Assembly (NCBI GenBank): GCA_031383555.1
Contig: JANMZR010000239.1
Span: forward strand, 1-36,430
Length of the DNA stretch: 36,430 nt
Direction: 5' to 3'
DNA from: JANMZR01 sp031383555
GTDB lineage: Bacteria; Bacteroidota; Bacteroidia; Cytophagales; Spirosomataceae
A program made the translations under genes and the position numbers. Positions 21,075-29,283 of this stretch are shown here, piece by piece. How positions within the stretch are numbered: the stretch's first letter is position 1; each line of letters begins with the position of its first letter. The notes under the pieces are model-generated. The model did no database searches. It had not been told where the DNA came from and saw only the letters and a program-made list of their open reading frames with translations.

Positions 21075-23768
21075 TCACTTATTCTTAAAATTAATTTTTA
21101 TATCCTCTACATCATCCATTTCTGGGCCTTTCATTATTTTTCGCCAATCTATGGTTCTGTTGTATATTTTCATGGCTTTATTTACATCAAATACTCTCGG
21201 GTCGTTCATTTCCAAATTGTAAGGTGTAAAGTCAGGCTTTGCAGTGAAAAAATCTTGAAGCAAGGATGCTGTAATGTCATATTGGTTCACATAGGGTACT
21301 TGGAGTATATTATAGATCATTTTTAAAATAGAGCCAAAATTGGCGTGAGTATTACTTATATAGCCTCTTTTTACATAAGGGCTGGCAAGCATTAATATAC
21401 TTCTATGTGCATCTATATGGTCCACACCGCCTTGTGGGTCGTCTTCAGTGATGATTACAAGCATGTTTTTCCAATAGGGTGTTCTCGAAAGAAAATGCAA
21501 AATTCGCCCTACTGCCAAGTCATTATCTGCCACAAATGAGGCCCTGGAATCGTATCCATCAACAGGTCGTGGGTCTGCAGTATGGTCGTTTGGTATTTGT
21601 ACGGTTATCAGTGAAGGTATTTTTTGAGTACCAGTCAACCACATTTTTGTAAACTCCTCTTCAAACTGGTTCATTCTAAATTGATCTGGGATATTGGTAT
21701 TATAGCCGGCATAGTTGTGGCTGGTTCGACTGAACAACGCTTTTTGCATAGGCACCATCACGCCATGAGCAGCACCTGTCAATGTGTCGGACCAAGACTC
21801 TCTTACATGAGCAGTTTCATTGGCTTCACCAAAGTTGTAAAACGACACTTTTTTTCTTTCCATGGCTTCCCATATACCTCCTTTTTCTGCATAATCTTCC
21901 GGATCCATACTTCCCGTTGAGCCGGGGAATCTTCTACCAGGTGCTGTGCTGAAGTATTTTGCAGTTTTACCAACACTTGAGTTGGCCTCCACCCATTCGT
22001 TTGGTATTACGCCCATCATCCAATGGTGGCCGTGAATGGAGGCATCGCTATCGCAATAAAAATTATCACTAAAAGCAAATGTTTTGGCTATCTTATGGTG
22101 GTTAGGGGTCACTTTCATTTGCGGGAATTTCCCCTTCAAACTATCGGCCAAAGTATATTCACAATTAACGCCAAATCTTGCCAAAGTAGAGTCGCCTTTG
22201 GCATTTTTTAGTTGGCCTAAAACCTCATCATAAGTTCTATTTTCTTTAGTAATATATACAATATATTTTATTGGGCTTTGGCCAGTTTGTGGGTCTATTG
22301 GTAGCGGATTATTGTCAACTTTTAAAGATTTTTCCACAAAAGTATTCGCTATAACTTGTTGTGTATAAGTTTTTAAAGTGGCAATATTGGGCATTGGAAT
22401 TTTCTGAAAACTACCAAGCTGAATATCACCAACATAGGTGCCTTGCGGTGGTGCTATAAATCCACTTCCACCATTTGGCCCAGCCCCAAAACCACGGCAG
22501 GTGATGGCATAAATATTCTTTTCTTCGGGTGAAAGTGATACTCTTGTTGGCCCCCAACCAGAAGGAATAAGGCCAATTGTTTTTCGAAGGTTTACGTCAA
22601 CTACTGCGATTGCATTCATGCCTAATAAAGCCACATAAAGCGTTTTTTCGTCTTTACTCAATGTGATGCCAAAGGGCAAGGCACCACGGTATTTGTCTAT
22701 TCTTTTGTCGATGCTTATTGGAATATGGGCTACAATTTTATGAGCTTTATAATCAATCACCGAAATATTGTCGTTGGTGGCATTGGTTACATAAATATAT
22801 TTGCTGCCCACTGCTATAGAGTTAGGGCTCGCCCCGCCAACAACCTCTGCATCTTCAACCATTTGCCCAATTTGATGGCCAGTTTTGTATTTGTCAACCA
22901 CCTTATTTGTGTTCAAGTCAATTGAAAAAATACTCATTGCCTCAGGAGCTAAAGGGCTACCAACCCCAGGTGCAAATTGCCCATCTACAGTGGTTCCGCT
23001 AATAGATTCCTTGGTATTATCACCATAAGGATGACTTGAAATCAGTTTTTCATCAAAGTTTTTTTTCGTGATACCTTCAACCATCGGGTAGGAATACATA
23101 CCAACATTAGCCACAAAAGCCATTTTTTTATCTTTACTCAATGCCAATCCAAACGGCTGCCGACCCACTTCAATTGATTTTTTCAACGTTTTTGTTTTCA
23201 GGTCATACCTTACCAATCGAAAATTAGCTCGATCCAATATCAGCAGTTCGTCTTTATTGAAAACTAAGTCAGAGGTGAAGCTGTCTTCATATTTTATGCC
23301 ATCGATAGTTCCATTAAGAGAGAGAGAATCCACTACTATTTTGGCTGAAACATCATAAACGATCACCGCCCCATTATCGCCGCCACTTAAATAAAGTCTG
23401 TTATTATCATCGGCAAATGCAACACCAATAAAAGAGCTTTCCCCAAGTGGTTTTATTTCCTTTTTATCATAGGAAGGTATTCTGGTTGCAGCTAAATTTT
23501 CCAAATCAATTATGGTAAATACGCCATTGTGAATGGTTACGGCCTTTTTGCCATCAGGCGAAAGGCACATTCCGAAAGGATCATGGGTTATCCGCACGAC
23601 AGCGCCTGCAGGGGTTACCCATCGGCCACTTGGTAAAACAGAGGTGCCTTTTATATTTATTTGAGCATATTGATTTCTACCCGGTACCTCTAAAATGTTC
23701 TTGACTTTTACTTGACCGTAAGTAGAAATACTGGCAAGAAGGGAAAATAGCATTAAGTTGAGTTTCAT
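21075..23768 (-). CDS. YncE-like beta-propeller fused to a phosphoesterase domain
   Basis: Start ATG 23768 gives 897 residues (an upstream TTG would add 14) with a signal peptide MKLNLMLFSLLASISTYGQ. Residues about 25-450 form a seven-bladed YVTN/YncE propeller (VYDVSAKIVVDSLSLNGTID, FGLALSKDKKMAFVANVG, ISVIDYKAHKIVAHIPISID, TRVSLSPEEKNIYAITCRG). After a linker, about 500-890 is an alkaline-phosphatase-superfamily phosphoesterase of the phospholipase C/acid phosphatase type, with YITKENRTYDEVLGQL, SDASIHGHHWMMG, QIPNDHTADPR and ITEDDPQGGVDHIDAHR carrying the metal ligands. The combined architecture is known in Bacteroidota and other phyla; the phosphodiester substrate is unknown. It is secreted or periplasmic and is transcribed alone. 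Confidence 0.88.
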   Translation of the reverse strand: MKLNLMLFSLLASISTYGQVKVKNILEVPGRNQYAQINIKGTSVLPSGRWVTPAGAVVRITHDPFGMCLSPDGKKAVTIHNGVFTIIDLENLAATRIPSYDKKEIKPLGESSFIGVAFADDNNRLYLSGGDNGAVIVYDVSAKIVVDSLSLNGTIDGIKYEDSFTSDLVFNKDELLILDRANFRLVRYDLKTKTLKKSIEVGRQPFGLALSKDKKMAFVANVGMYSYPMVEGITKKNFDEKLISSHPYGDNTKESISGTTVDGQFAPGVGSPLAPEAMSIFSIDLNTNKVVDKYKTGHQIGQMVEDAEVVGGASPNSIAVGSKYIYVTNATNDNISVIDYKAHKIVAHIPISIDKRIDKYRGALPFGITLSKDEKTLYVALLGMNAIAVVDVNLRKTIGLIPSGWGPTRVSLSPEEKNIYAITCRGFGAGPNGGSGFIAPPQGTYVGDIQLGSFQKIPMPNIATLKTYTQQVIANTFVEKSLKVDNNPLPIDPQTGQSPIKYIVYITKENRTYDEVLGQLKNAKGDSTLARFGVNCEYTLADSLKGKFPQMKVTPNHHKIAKTFAFSDNFYCDSDASIHGHHWMMGVIPNEWVEANSSVGKTAKYFSTAPGRRFPGSTGSMDPEDYAEKGGIWEAMERKKVSFYNFGEANETAHVRESWSDTLTGAAHGVMVPMQKALFSRTSHNYAGYNTNIPDQFRMNQFEEEFTKMWLTGTQKIPSLITVQIPNDHTADPRPVDGYDSRASFVADNDLAVGRILHFLSRTPYWKNMLVIITEDDPQGGVDHIDAHRSILMLASPYVKRGYISNTHANFGSILKMIYNILQVPYVNQYDITASLLQDFFTAKPDFTPYNLEMNDPRVFDVNKAMKIYNRTIDWRKIMKGPEMDDVEDIKINFKNK

Positions 23769-23887
23769 TTTGTTAACTTTTTTAAAAAATAAAACAATGT
23801 TAATCAACAAAAAACTAAGATGCCCTTTTGCAATATGAAGGTTGTGTTAAGGTTTAGTTTATTGCTAATTCTTTTTTTTAGATGGCA

Positions 23888-23895
23888 CAAATATA
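23888..23895 (-). promoter_or_regulatory. -7 promoter element for the propeller-phosphoesterase gene
   Basis: TATATTTG on the minus strand (23895-23888) is a perfect TAnnTTTG element. The predicted start is near 23882, leaving a leader of about 115 nt. No clear TTTG -33 box is seen 17-23 bp further upstream, nor the TGA-N6-TCA palindrome, so the promoter is only moderately supported. Confidence 0.4.
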
Positions 23896-23929
23896 AGTAG
23901 TTTAAATCGCTTTTTTGCTGATAAAATAA

Positions 23930-24046
23930 ATGCTTAAATTGGTAAATATTTGGGGGGAAATTCATCCTTTAATACCTTTTAACCCTGTTTTTAAAAATTA
24001 TTTTTTCCATACAGGACTTATTGAAGCTTGGGGTCGTGGCGAATAA
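23930..24046 (+). pseudogene. C-terminal remnant of an AlbA_2/COG2865-type regulator
   Basis: From ATG 23930 the plus strand reads 38 codons: MLKLVNIWGEIHPLIPFNPV and then FKNYFFHTGLIEAWGRGE, ending at TAA 24044-24046. The pattern 'P-x-NP-x-(I/F)-x-x-x-F-(F)-x-x-G-(L/Y)-IE-x-WG-x-G' is the ATPase-like C-terminal part of COG2865 proteins (AlbA_2 plus RecG-like C-terminus). Full-length members have about 400-500 residues, and the N-terminal AlbA_2 domain and the C-terminal winged helix are missing here. It is thus a fragment. It lies close to a tRNA gene, a frequent place for accessory DNA. Confidence 0.6.
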
Positions 24047-24058
24047 ACTAATTCGTAA

Positions 24059-24319
24059 ATTTTTCTTATCACTTGTAATTTAGTAAAACTTCTGTCAATA
24101 CGTAATGCAGAAAAAGTTAAAAGTTTATTAGATATTTTAAATTTAAACAATAATAGCTCTTTAGATGAATTTGCCTTGGTTATTAATGAAATTGATGATG
24201 AAACTAAGGATTTGGTCATAAAATTCTTAAAGAATGGAAAAATAGCTCAAGATATATCTGTTTTTCTTGATGCAGATCTTGAAATTATCAAAACTATTGA
24301 AAGCTCAATACTAGATTAG
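24059..24319 (+). pseudogene. Open fragment without start codon, helical C-terminal piece
   Basis: After TAA 24056-24058 the plus strand stays open for 86 codons to TAG 24317-24319 but has no ATG. The translation looks like real protein: NAEKVKSLLDILNLNNNSS, LDEFALVINEIDDETKDLV, then GKIAQDISVFLDADLEIIKT near the end. The end (x-G-x-I-A-x-D-I-x-x-F-L-x-x-x-x-E-I-I-K-T) resembles the HTH-like tail of PD-(D/E)XK transposase-derived (Rpn-type) proteins, but this is a weak impression from memory. It could be the truncated 3' end of such a gene. A minus-strand frame through the same bases looks like a shadow of this coding strand. Confidence 0.4.
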
Positions 24320-24363
24320 ATTTATTTGTAATTCCCCAAAAAGTTGGCAAAATGTTGGCAAAT

Positions 24364-24397
24364 AAAAAAGCAGCTAACGATATTATTCGCTAACTGC
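24364..24397 (-). terminator. Terminator downstream of tRNA-Asn
   Basis: On the minus strand GCAGTTAGCGA (24397-24387) pairs with TCGTTAGCTGC (24380-24370) through loop ATAATA, eleven pairs with two G-U, and is followed by six T. It starts about 13 nt after the tRNA 3' end, so it is a Rho-independent terminator for the tRNA transcript. Confidence 0.75.
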
Positions 24398-24409
24398 TTA
24401 ATTTTCAGG

Positions 24410-24483
24410 CTCCCTCTCTTGGGCTTGAACCAAGGACCCCATGATTAACAGTCATGTGCTCTAACCAACTGAGCTAAGAAGGA
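24410..24483 (-). tRNA. tRNA-Asn (anticodon GUU)
   Basis: The 74-nt minus-strand gene folds as a full cloverleaf. The acceptor TCCTTCT pairs with AGAGGGA (one T-G). The D arm is TAGCTCAGTTGGTTAGAGCA. The anticodon stem CATGA/TCATG encloses loop CTGTTAA, with GTT at positions 34-36 (Asn). The T arm is CTTGG-TTCAAGC-CCAAG, and the discriminator is G. The 3' CCA is not encoded. No direct repeat of its 3' end was found elsewhere in the window, so no integrated element can be delimited, although gene remnants lie just beyond its 3' side. Confidence 0.93.
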
Positions 24484-24643
24484 ATATTTATTATGTCTTT
24501 TTGATGTAAGGATGTAAACCATACATTAAATTGAGACGCAAAAGTACAATTTTTATTTAATTTGGCAAAAGGAAACTTTGAAAAAAAAGCAAAAATATTT
24601 AAGAAACTATCAATTATATTGATTTTGAGCCAGTTAAATAAGA

Positions 24644-25264
24644 CTAGGAGGGCACATAAACTAATTTTTTGGTTTCAAAAAACTCCTCGTCAAAATATTT
24701 GTACAATTCATATACTTTGTTTTTTCTGCCAAAAGCTTTTAGCTCTTCGTTCAAATCACCACCTTTGAGGCAGAGGAGGCCGTTTTTAAGGTCATGGAAG
24801 TTGTTATTGCTAATTTTCCCTTTTATCCAACCAAAAAACTCAGGTAATTGGGTAACAGCACGACTCACAATAAATTCATAATCAGTTTTCAGTTGTTCTG
24901 CTCTTATTTGTTCTGCTTTTACATTTTCAAGTTTTAAAGCAATTGCTATTTCATTTACAACCTTAATTTTTTTTCCAATGCCATCAATCAAATGAAATTT
25001 TGCCTCGGGGAACATGATGGCCAATGGTATACCTGGGAAGCCGCCTCCTGTGCCTACATCCAATATTTCAGTGCCTGATTTGAAGGAGATAACTTTAGCA
25101 ATTCCTAATGAATGGAGCACATGGCGTTCATACAAATTGTCAACGTCTTGCCGAGAAATTACATTTATTTGGTTGTTCCAGAAGCGATAAAGCTCCTGTA
25201 GCTCACCAAATTGTGCTTTTTGATGGACAGTAATACTCGGAAAATATTTGTTTATTAACTCCAA
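24644..25264 (-). CDS. rsmG: 16S rRNA (guanine527-N7)-methyltransferase
   Basis: This 206-residue protein has the RsmG signature. The SAM-binding motif is EILDVGTGGGFPGIPLAIMF, followed by FHLIDGIGKKIKVVNEIA and the conserved EFIVSRAVTQLPEF with the R-A-V segment of the active site. It methylates N7 of G527 in 16S rRNA; loss gives low-level streptomycin resistance in other bacteria. Length is typical. The start is TTG 25264 (no nearby in-frame ATG). It is the last gene of the minus-strand run that includes the glycosyltransferase 28 bp upstream and the ebo genes further up, probably a loose operon. Confidence 0.93.
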   Translation of the reverse strand: MELINKYFPSITVHQKAQFGELQELYRFWNNQINVISRQDVDNLYERHVLHSLGIAKVISFKSGTEILDVGTGGGFPGIPLAIMFPEAKFHLIDGIGKKIKVVNEIAIALKLENVKAEQIRAEQLKTDYEFIVSRAVTQLPEFFGWIKGKISNNNFHDLKNGLLCLKGGDLNEELKAFGRKNKVYELYKYFDEEFFETKKLVYVPS

Positions 25265-25292
25265 TATGGTTTATTTATATTTTCTAATTCTA

Positions 25293-26408
25293 CTATTTCC
25301 AACGAATTTTACGCATGTTTAATACTGCCAACCAACCCATTGTTGAAATATAAATTGCATATAAAAAGTCAAACAAGGGAAGCGCATACCATTCAATAGT
25401 ATTACTTAATTTATAGTTAGCAATTACGCCGAATAGCCAAAAAACTAGTAAACGAAAAATAAACCCAGCGGCTAAAATGATTTGTAGTTTTTCAGGAATA
25501 AATAACAAAATTGGTAAAAGTAACCAAACTAAAATATGGGAAATAGCGTAAATTCCTAAAAGTAATTTATCTCTTTGCTTGTATCTTTTCCCAATATGCA
25601 AATGTCGTTTTTTCTGAATAAACCAATCGGCAAATGTATGTTTTGGTTCGGAAAAGGTATGGGTATCTTTATTAAAACATATGGTTGTGTTGGAGGCGTT
25701 GGCATTTTCATTGACAAAAAGATCATCATCTCCTCCTGTTATTTTCTGGTGGTTCCTAAAGCCTAATTTTTCAAAAAACAATTTTCGCCGATACATTAAA
25801 TTTCGCCCAACACCCATGTAGGGTAGGCCTAAAAGTGTATAAGAAAAGTATTGCCAAGCCGTAAAAAAGGTTTCAAACCGTATAAATTTGTTTAAAAAAC
25901 CAGCCTCTTTAGTATAGGGTGAAAAGCCCAAAACTAATTGTTTGTCGAAGCCCAACTGATTTACCATACCATTTATCCATAAATCAGAAGCTGGGCGGCA
26001 GTCGGCATCGGTCAATAAAATCACTTCTTTTGTGGCTACCTTTATGCCTAGCGATAATGCATATTTTTTACTTGCTAAATGGTCAGGTGTTTCAGAAATG
26101 GTTACTAATTTGAAATTAGCGTAATTCAAAATTTCATGTTTCAAATATTCACCTGAGCCGTCTGTTGACCGATCATCTACTATAATCACTTCAAAGTCAG
26201 GGTATTTTTGATTGGCTAAAATAGGTAACAATTCAGTTAAATTGTCAAATTCGTTCCAAGCACAAACAACTATTGAAACACTTTTAGTATTAGATGATGA
26301 GTATATCTCTTCATTTTTCTCTAAAAGAAATCTTGAAAAAATGACAACAAAATATAGTATTTGTATACTTAATGCGGCTCCGAAGATCAGTGAAAATGCT
26401 AGTAACAA
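25293..26408 (-). CDS. Membrane-bound family 2 glycosyltransferase
   Basis: This 371-residue protein has an N-terminal membrane helix (FSLIFGAALSIQILYFVVIF) and then a GT-A domain with VSIVVCAWNEFDNLTELLPI, VIIVDDRSTDGSGEYL, the DxD-like LLTDADCRPA, GGDDDLFVN (acceptor-side acidic motif) and QKKRHLHIG near the QxxRW position. Two or three C-terminal helices follow. It resembles processive or membrane-linked GT2 enzymes that transfer sugar to a lipid or growing glycan; the product is unknown. The frame starts with TTG 26408 and there is no ATG upstream, a start to be treated with caution. It lies 147 bp after eboF and 28 bp before rsmG on the same strand. Confidence 0.85.
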   Translation of the reverse strand: MLLAFSLIFGAALSIQILYFVVIFSRFLLEKNEEIYSSSNTKSVSIVVCAWNEFDNLTELLPILANQKYPDFEVIIVDDRSTDGSGEYLKHEILNYANFKLVTISETPDHLASKKYALSLGIKVATKEVILLTDADCRPASDLWINGMVNQLGFDKQLVLGFSPYTKEAGFLNKFIRFETFFTAWQYFSYTLLGLPYMGVGRNLMYRRKLFFEKLGFRNHQKITGGDDDLFVNENANASNTTICFNKDTHTFSEPKHTFADWFIQKKRHLHIGKRYKQRDKLLLGIYAISHILVWLLLPILLFIPEKLQIILAAGFIFRLLVFWLFGVIANYKLSNTIEWYALPLFDFLYAIYISTMGWLAVLNMRKIRWK

Positions 26409-26555
26409 GTATAGGTTTATTTAAAAAATATAAATCACAATTTTTAGCAAAAATTATATTAAAATCAATAATAATTTTACAATTACTGTTTCCTTTTTTT
26501 AGGCAAAAATAGTATAATTAATCATAAAAAGCTGTTGAAAACCACTAAAAATCTT

Positions 26556-27923
26556 TCATTTGAAAAGACTTTCCCAAATTGCACCATAAATATCTATTGA
26601 TAAAACTTCTGATTTTTTAGGTTTTTGGTTTGAAATAAGCACTGGATAAAATTCTTTTTCCACATTGATAGAGCCATGTGACCCTTTAACCAGAGCCGCA
26701 TTCAACGGAATCACATCCATTCGATATCTAAATCCCAATAATTTTCTGGCTAATTTATAGGCGGCCCTCAATTTTATAAAGGGATTAGCAGGATTCATGA
26801 ACATCTCCACAGGGTCATACCCAGGTTTATTATGTATGTCGACACACCTTGCAAAATCAGGGGCTAGTTTGTCGTCAAGCCAATAATAATAGGTAAACCA
26901 ACTATTTGGCTTTGCCATTAAAATAAAGTCACCTGCACGATGATGATTTACTTGATGTTTTATTTTTTCAGTTTCATCCATAACCAAATCAACGCCCTCG
27001 ATATTTTCTAAAATACCTTTAATTCGAGCCGTTTCATTTAAATTATTGATATAAATATGGGCTATTTGGTGGTCGGCAACAGCAAAAGCTGAGGAGGCGC
27101 CACAGTCTAAAAGTTCATGACCACTTTCGACTCTAATTGATAAAAGGCCTTGTTCTCGTAAAATTCGGTTGATATGAATTGGATTGTTTACGTTGTTTAT
27201 TCCATATTCGGAAAGCAAAATAATTGATGTATTTTGTTGCTCATAATAGGTGATTAAACTTTCCAATACCGAATCTATTTCTTTTAAATCATTTCCAATT
27301 TTTGTAAAATCCAAACCAAACTTTTGCAAACAATAGTCTAGGTGAGGGAGATAAATAAGGGTTAAAGTTGGGTTATCAAGCTTATCAACCTCAATTGACG
27401 CATCGGCAATCCATTTTGAAGAGGCAATACTTGTGGCTGGCCCCCAAAATTTAAAAAGAGGAAAAATGCCAAATTTGGCTTGTAATTTATCTCTTAAATC
27501 TGCTGGTTGGGTGTAACAATCGGGCAGCTTAACACCATCAGAATGGTATTGTGGGCGTGGCGTTGCTGAAAAGTCTGCTGATGAGTACATATTATACCAC
27601 CAAAACATTTTGGAACAAGTAAAAGTGGGGTCTTTTTTCTTGGCAGCTTCCCATATTTTCTCAGCTTCCACCAATTTGTTGGACTGCTTCCAAAACTTCA
27701 CTTCACAGGCCTCTCGATCATACCAACCATTGCCCACAATTCCATGTTCATTGGGCTTTTTACCCGTAACATAATTACTTTGAGCAGTAGTTGTAAGTGC
27801 TGGAAAGGCTGGTTTTATATAGGTAAGGCTATTTTTTGCAATATATTTTTGTAGAAAAGGAGTGTACTTACCAATCACAGAGGTACTTAAGCCAACAATA
27901 TTTATTACAACAGTTTTTTGCAT
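26556..27923 (-). CDS. eboF: EboF-like alkaline-phosphatase-superfamily protein
   Basis: This 455-residue protein belongs to the nucleotide pyrophosphatase/phosphodiesterase group. The conserved Thr nucleophile lies in PALTTTAQSNYVTGKKPNEH. Other metal-site motifs are HLDYCLQKFG, IILLSEYGINN and FAVADHQIAHIY. There is no signal peptide, so it is cytoplasmic. In the ebo cluster of cyanobacteria and other bacteria this is the sixth conserved gene, with unknown substrate. It starts 154 bp after eboE, the largest gap in the cluster, and a CATATTTG near-match to the -7 box lies just upstream (27949-27942), so it may have its own promoter. The family call is confident; the Ebo letter is assigned by synteny. 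Confidence 0.82.
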   Translation of the reverse strand: MQKTVVINIVGLSTSVIGKYTPFLQKYIAKNSLTYIKPAFPALTTTAQSNYVTGKKPNEHGIVGNGWYDREACEVKFWKQSNKLVEAEKIWEAAKKKDPTFTCSKMFWWYNMYSSADFSATPRPQYHSDGVKLPDCYTQPADLRDKLQAKFGIFPLFKFWGPATSIASSKWIADASIEVDKLDNPTLTLIYLPHLDYCLQKFGLDFTKIGNDLKEIDSVLESLITYYEQQNTSIILLSEYGINNVNNPIHINRILREQGLLSIRVESGHELLDCGASSAFAVADHQIAHIYINNLNETARIKGILENIEGVDLVMDETEKIKHQVNHHRAGDFILMAKPNSWFTYYYWLDDKLAPDFARCVDIHNKPGYDPVEMFMNPANPFIKLRAAYKLARKLLGFRYRMDVIPLNAALVKGSHGSINVEKEFYPVLISNQKPKKSEVLSIDIYGAIWESLFK

Positions 27924-28060
27924 AATTTAATTTTTGAGGACAAATATGTCTAATTTGAATAAAATACCACGTTCCCGAAAATAAATATGTTAAAAAACCA
28001 CCCTCGCTGAGACCTCCTGACAAGTTTTTTAATTATTTTGTTCACCAAACTCAGGGGGGC

Positions 28061-28101
28061 AATTTGTTGTAAATAGGTTAGAAATTATCTTGCAACAAAT
28101 T
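28061..28101. repeat. Inverted repeat over the eboE stop codon
   Basis: AATTTGTTG (28061-28069) and CAACAAATT (28093-28101) are a perfect 9-bp inverted repeat flanking the eboE stop. Beside it, CCTCCTGA (28012-28019) can pair with TCAGGGGG (28051-28058), one G-T. The patch is GC-richer than its surroundings (27990-28060). No clear T-tract follows in either direction, so it may be a regulatory or processing structure rather than a terminator. Confidence 0.4.
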
Positions 28102-29283
28102 TTTTACCCAATTTATTTCTCTAATTATTGACTCATTAAGGGGAGCTTGAAATTCATCCGGCAAAACACCCCAAGTATAAGTTTCAATTTCGAGATGATT
28201 GGTAAATGGGCTTTCTTTTTGCAGCCTTAGTGTTTCAATAATATCTGATTGTGTTGAGCTCAATAGGCCATATTTTTCCAAAAATATCGGCACATGAAAG
28301 TGTACTCGCCAAGTTTCAATATTTGAATGAAATCCTATTAAAGCTTCATCTAAATCTCGAAATTTTTGAAAGCTTCCATCTTTTAATTTGGCAATAACTT
28401 GATGCAAATAGGTGGGCTCATTATATTGAGCCAAAGCTTGCAATTTTTCATTGGCGTTTTCAGAAAAATCAACTTTTAAAGCTGAACTTATTTGTATTTT
28501 TCCAATTTTTAGCTTTTCTTTTTCTAGTTTTTTTAAAACTTCTTTCGGCTCTTCAAAACCCAATGCAAAATGACAAACATCATAGCAAAGTTGAATGTGT
28601 TTTTTTATTAACTCAATGGCTTTTTCCTCAGAATATCCTTTCGCTTTTAGCTTTTCAACCCCAATTGGAATTAGGTAATTATTGTACCAACTGATATATT
28701 CATCACTATTTTCTAAAATGCCATCAGGCTCAGGTTCTATATCAAGATGTAAGGTTTTACCAGTTTTTACAAATATCTCATTTAGGGTTTCTAGTATTAA
28801 GACTATATTTTGAGTGGCTATTTTGGTTGCTTCTTTCAATTCAATGTCTGTTTTCCACCAAAAGCGATAGGAGAGAGGTGAGGTAGAAATACCTCCTTCT
28901 GATACGCTTTCTGGGAGTAATTGAGCCAATAAGCCAAACAATCGGATAGTATAATCGGTACGTTCTTGGGTAGTCCAATCGGGTGCATGAACTTGGTCTT
29001 TAACTACTACATTATGAAAGTTTCCATATGGGAAACCGTTCATTGTAAACACATAGCAATCGTTGTTTTTTAGCCAATTTGAGAATTCTTCAAAATTAGA
29101 TTTTTCTAATAAATCAATACTCGCTTGGTTGGCCAATCTGAGCCCAATTCCCATTGGAATAGTTGCACTAACAACCTTTTTTATTTCTGGAATACTTGTT
29201 TTTAATATTGAAAAATGTTCGTCCCAGTCTTGTCCAGGGTGAATATTGCTGCAATAAGTGAGTTGTCCAAAGGGCGTTTTCAT
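28078..29283 (-). CDS. eboE: EboE-like xylose-isomerase-type TIM barrel protein
   Basis: This 401-residue protein is annotated in databases as metabolite traffic protein EboE; I recognise it from MKTPFGQLTYCSNIHPGQDW, LHLDIEPEPDGILEN, LCYDVCHFALGFEEP, KIGKIQISSALKVDF and HFHVPIFLEKYGLL. These are the alternating strands and metal-ligand positions (Glu, Asp, His, Glu) of sugar-phosphate isomerase/epimerase barrels. It is thought to act on a sugar or cyclitol intermediate in the uncharacterised ebo product. The start overlaps the last 4 bases of eboD (ATGA), so the two are translationally coupled. Confidence 0.85.
   Translation of the reverse strand: MKTPFGQLTYCSNIHPGQDWDEHFSILKTSIPEIKKVVSATIPMGIGLRLANQASIDLLEKSNFEEFSNWLKNNDCYVFTMNGFPYGNFHNVVVKDQVHAPDWTTQERTDYTIRLFGLLAQLLPESVSEGGISTSPLSYRFWWKTDIELKEATKIATQNIVLILETLNEIFVKTGKTLHLDIEPEPDGILENSDEYISWYNNYLIPIGVEKLKAKGYSEEKAIELIKKHIQLCYDVCHFALGFEEPKEVLKKLEKEKLKIGKIQISSALKVDFSENANEKLQALAQYNEPTYLHQVIAKLKDGSFQKFRDLDEALIGFHSNIETWRVHFHVPIFLEKYGLLSSTQSDIIETLRLQKESPFTNHLEIETYTWGVLPDEFQAPLNESIIREINWVKNLLQDNF

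Noticed and set aside
23998..24219. Minus-strand open frame of 73 codons.
   Set aside because: The plus strand of the same bases gives recognisable COG2865-like and other protein-like sequence, so this is a shadow frame.
24373..24394. Repeated GCTAAC near tRNA-Asn, considered as an attachment-site repeat.
   Set aside because: Both copies belong to the terminator hairpin arms, and no copy of the tRNA 3' end is found elsewhere in the window.
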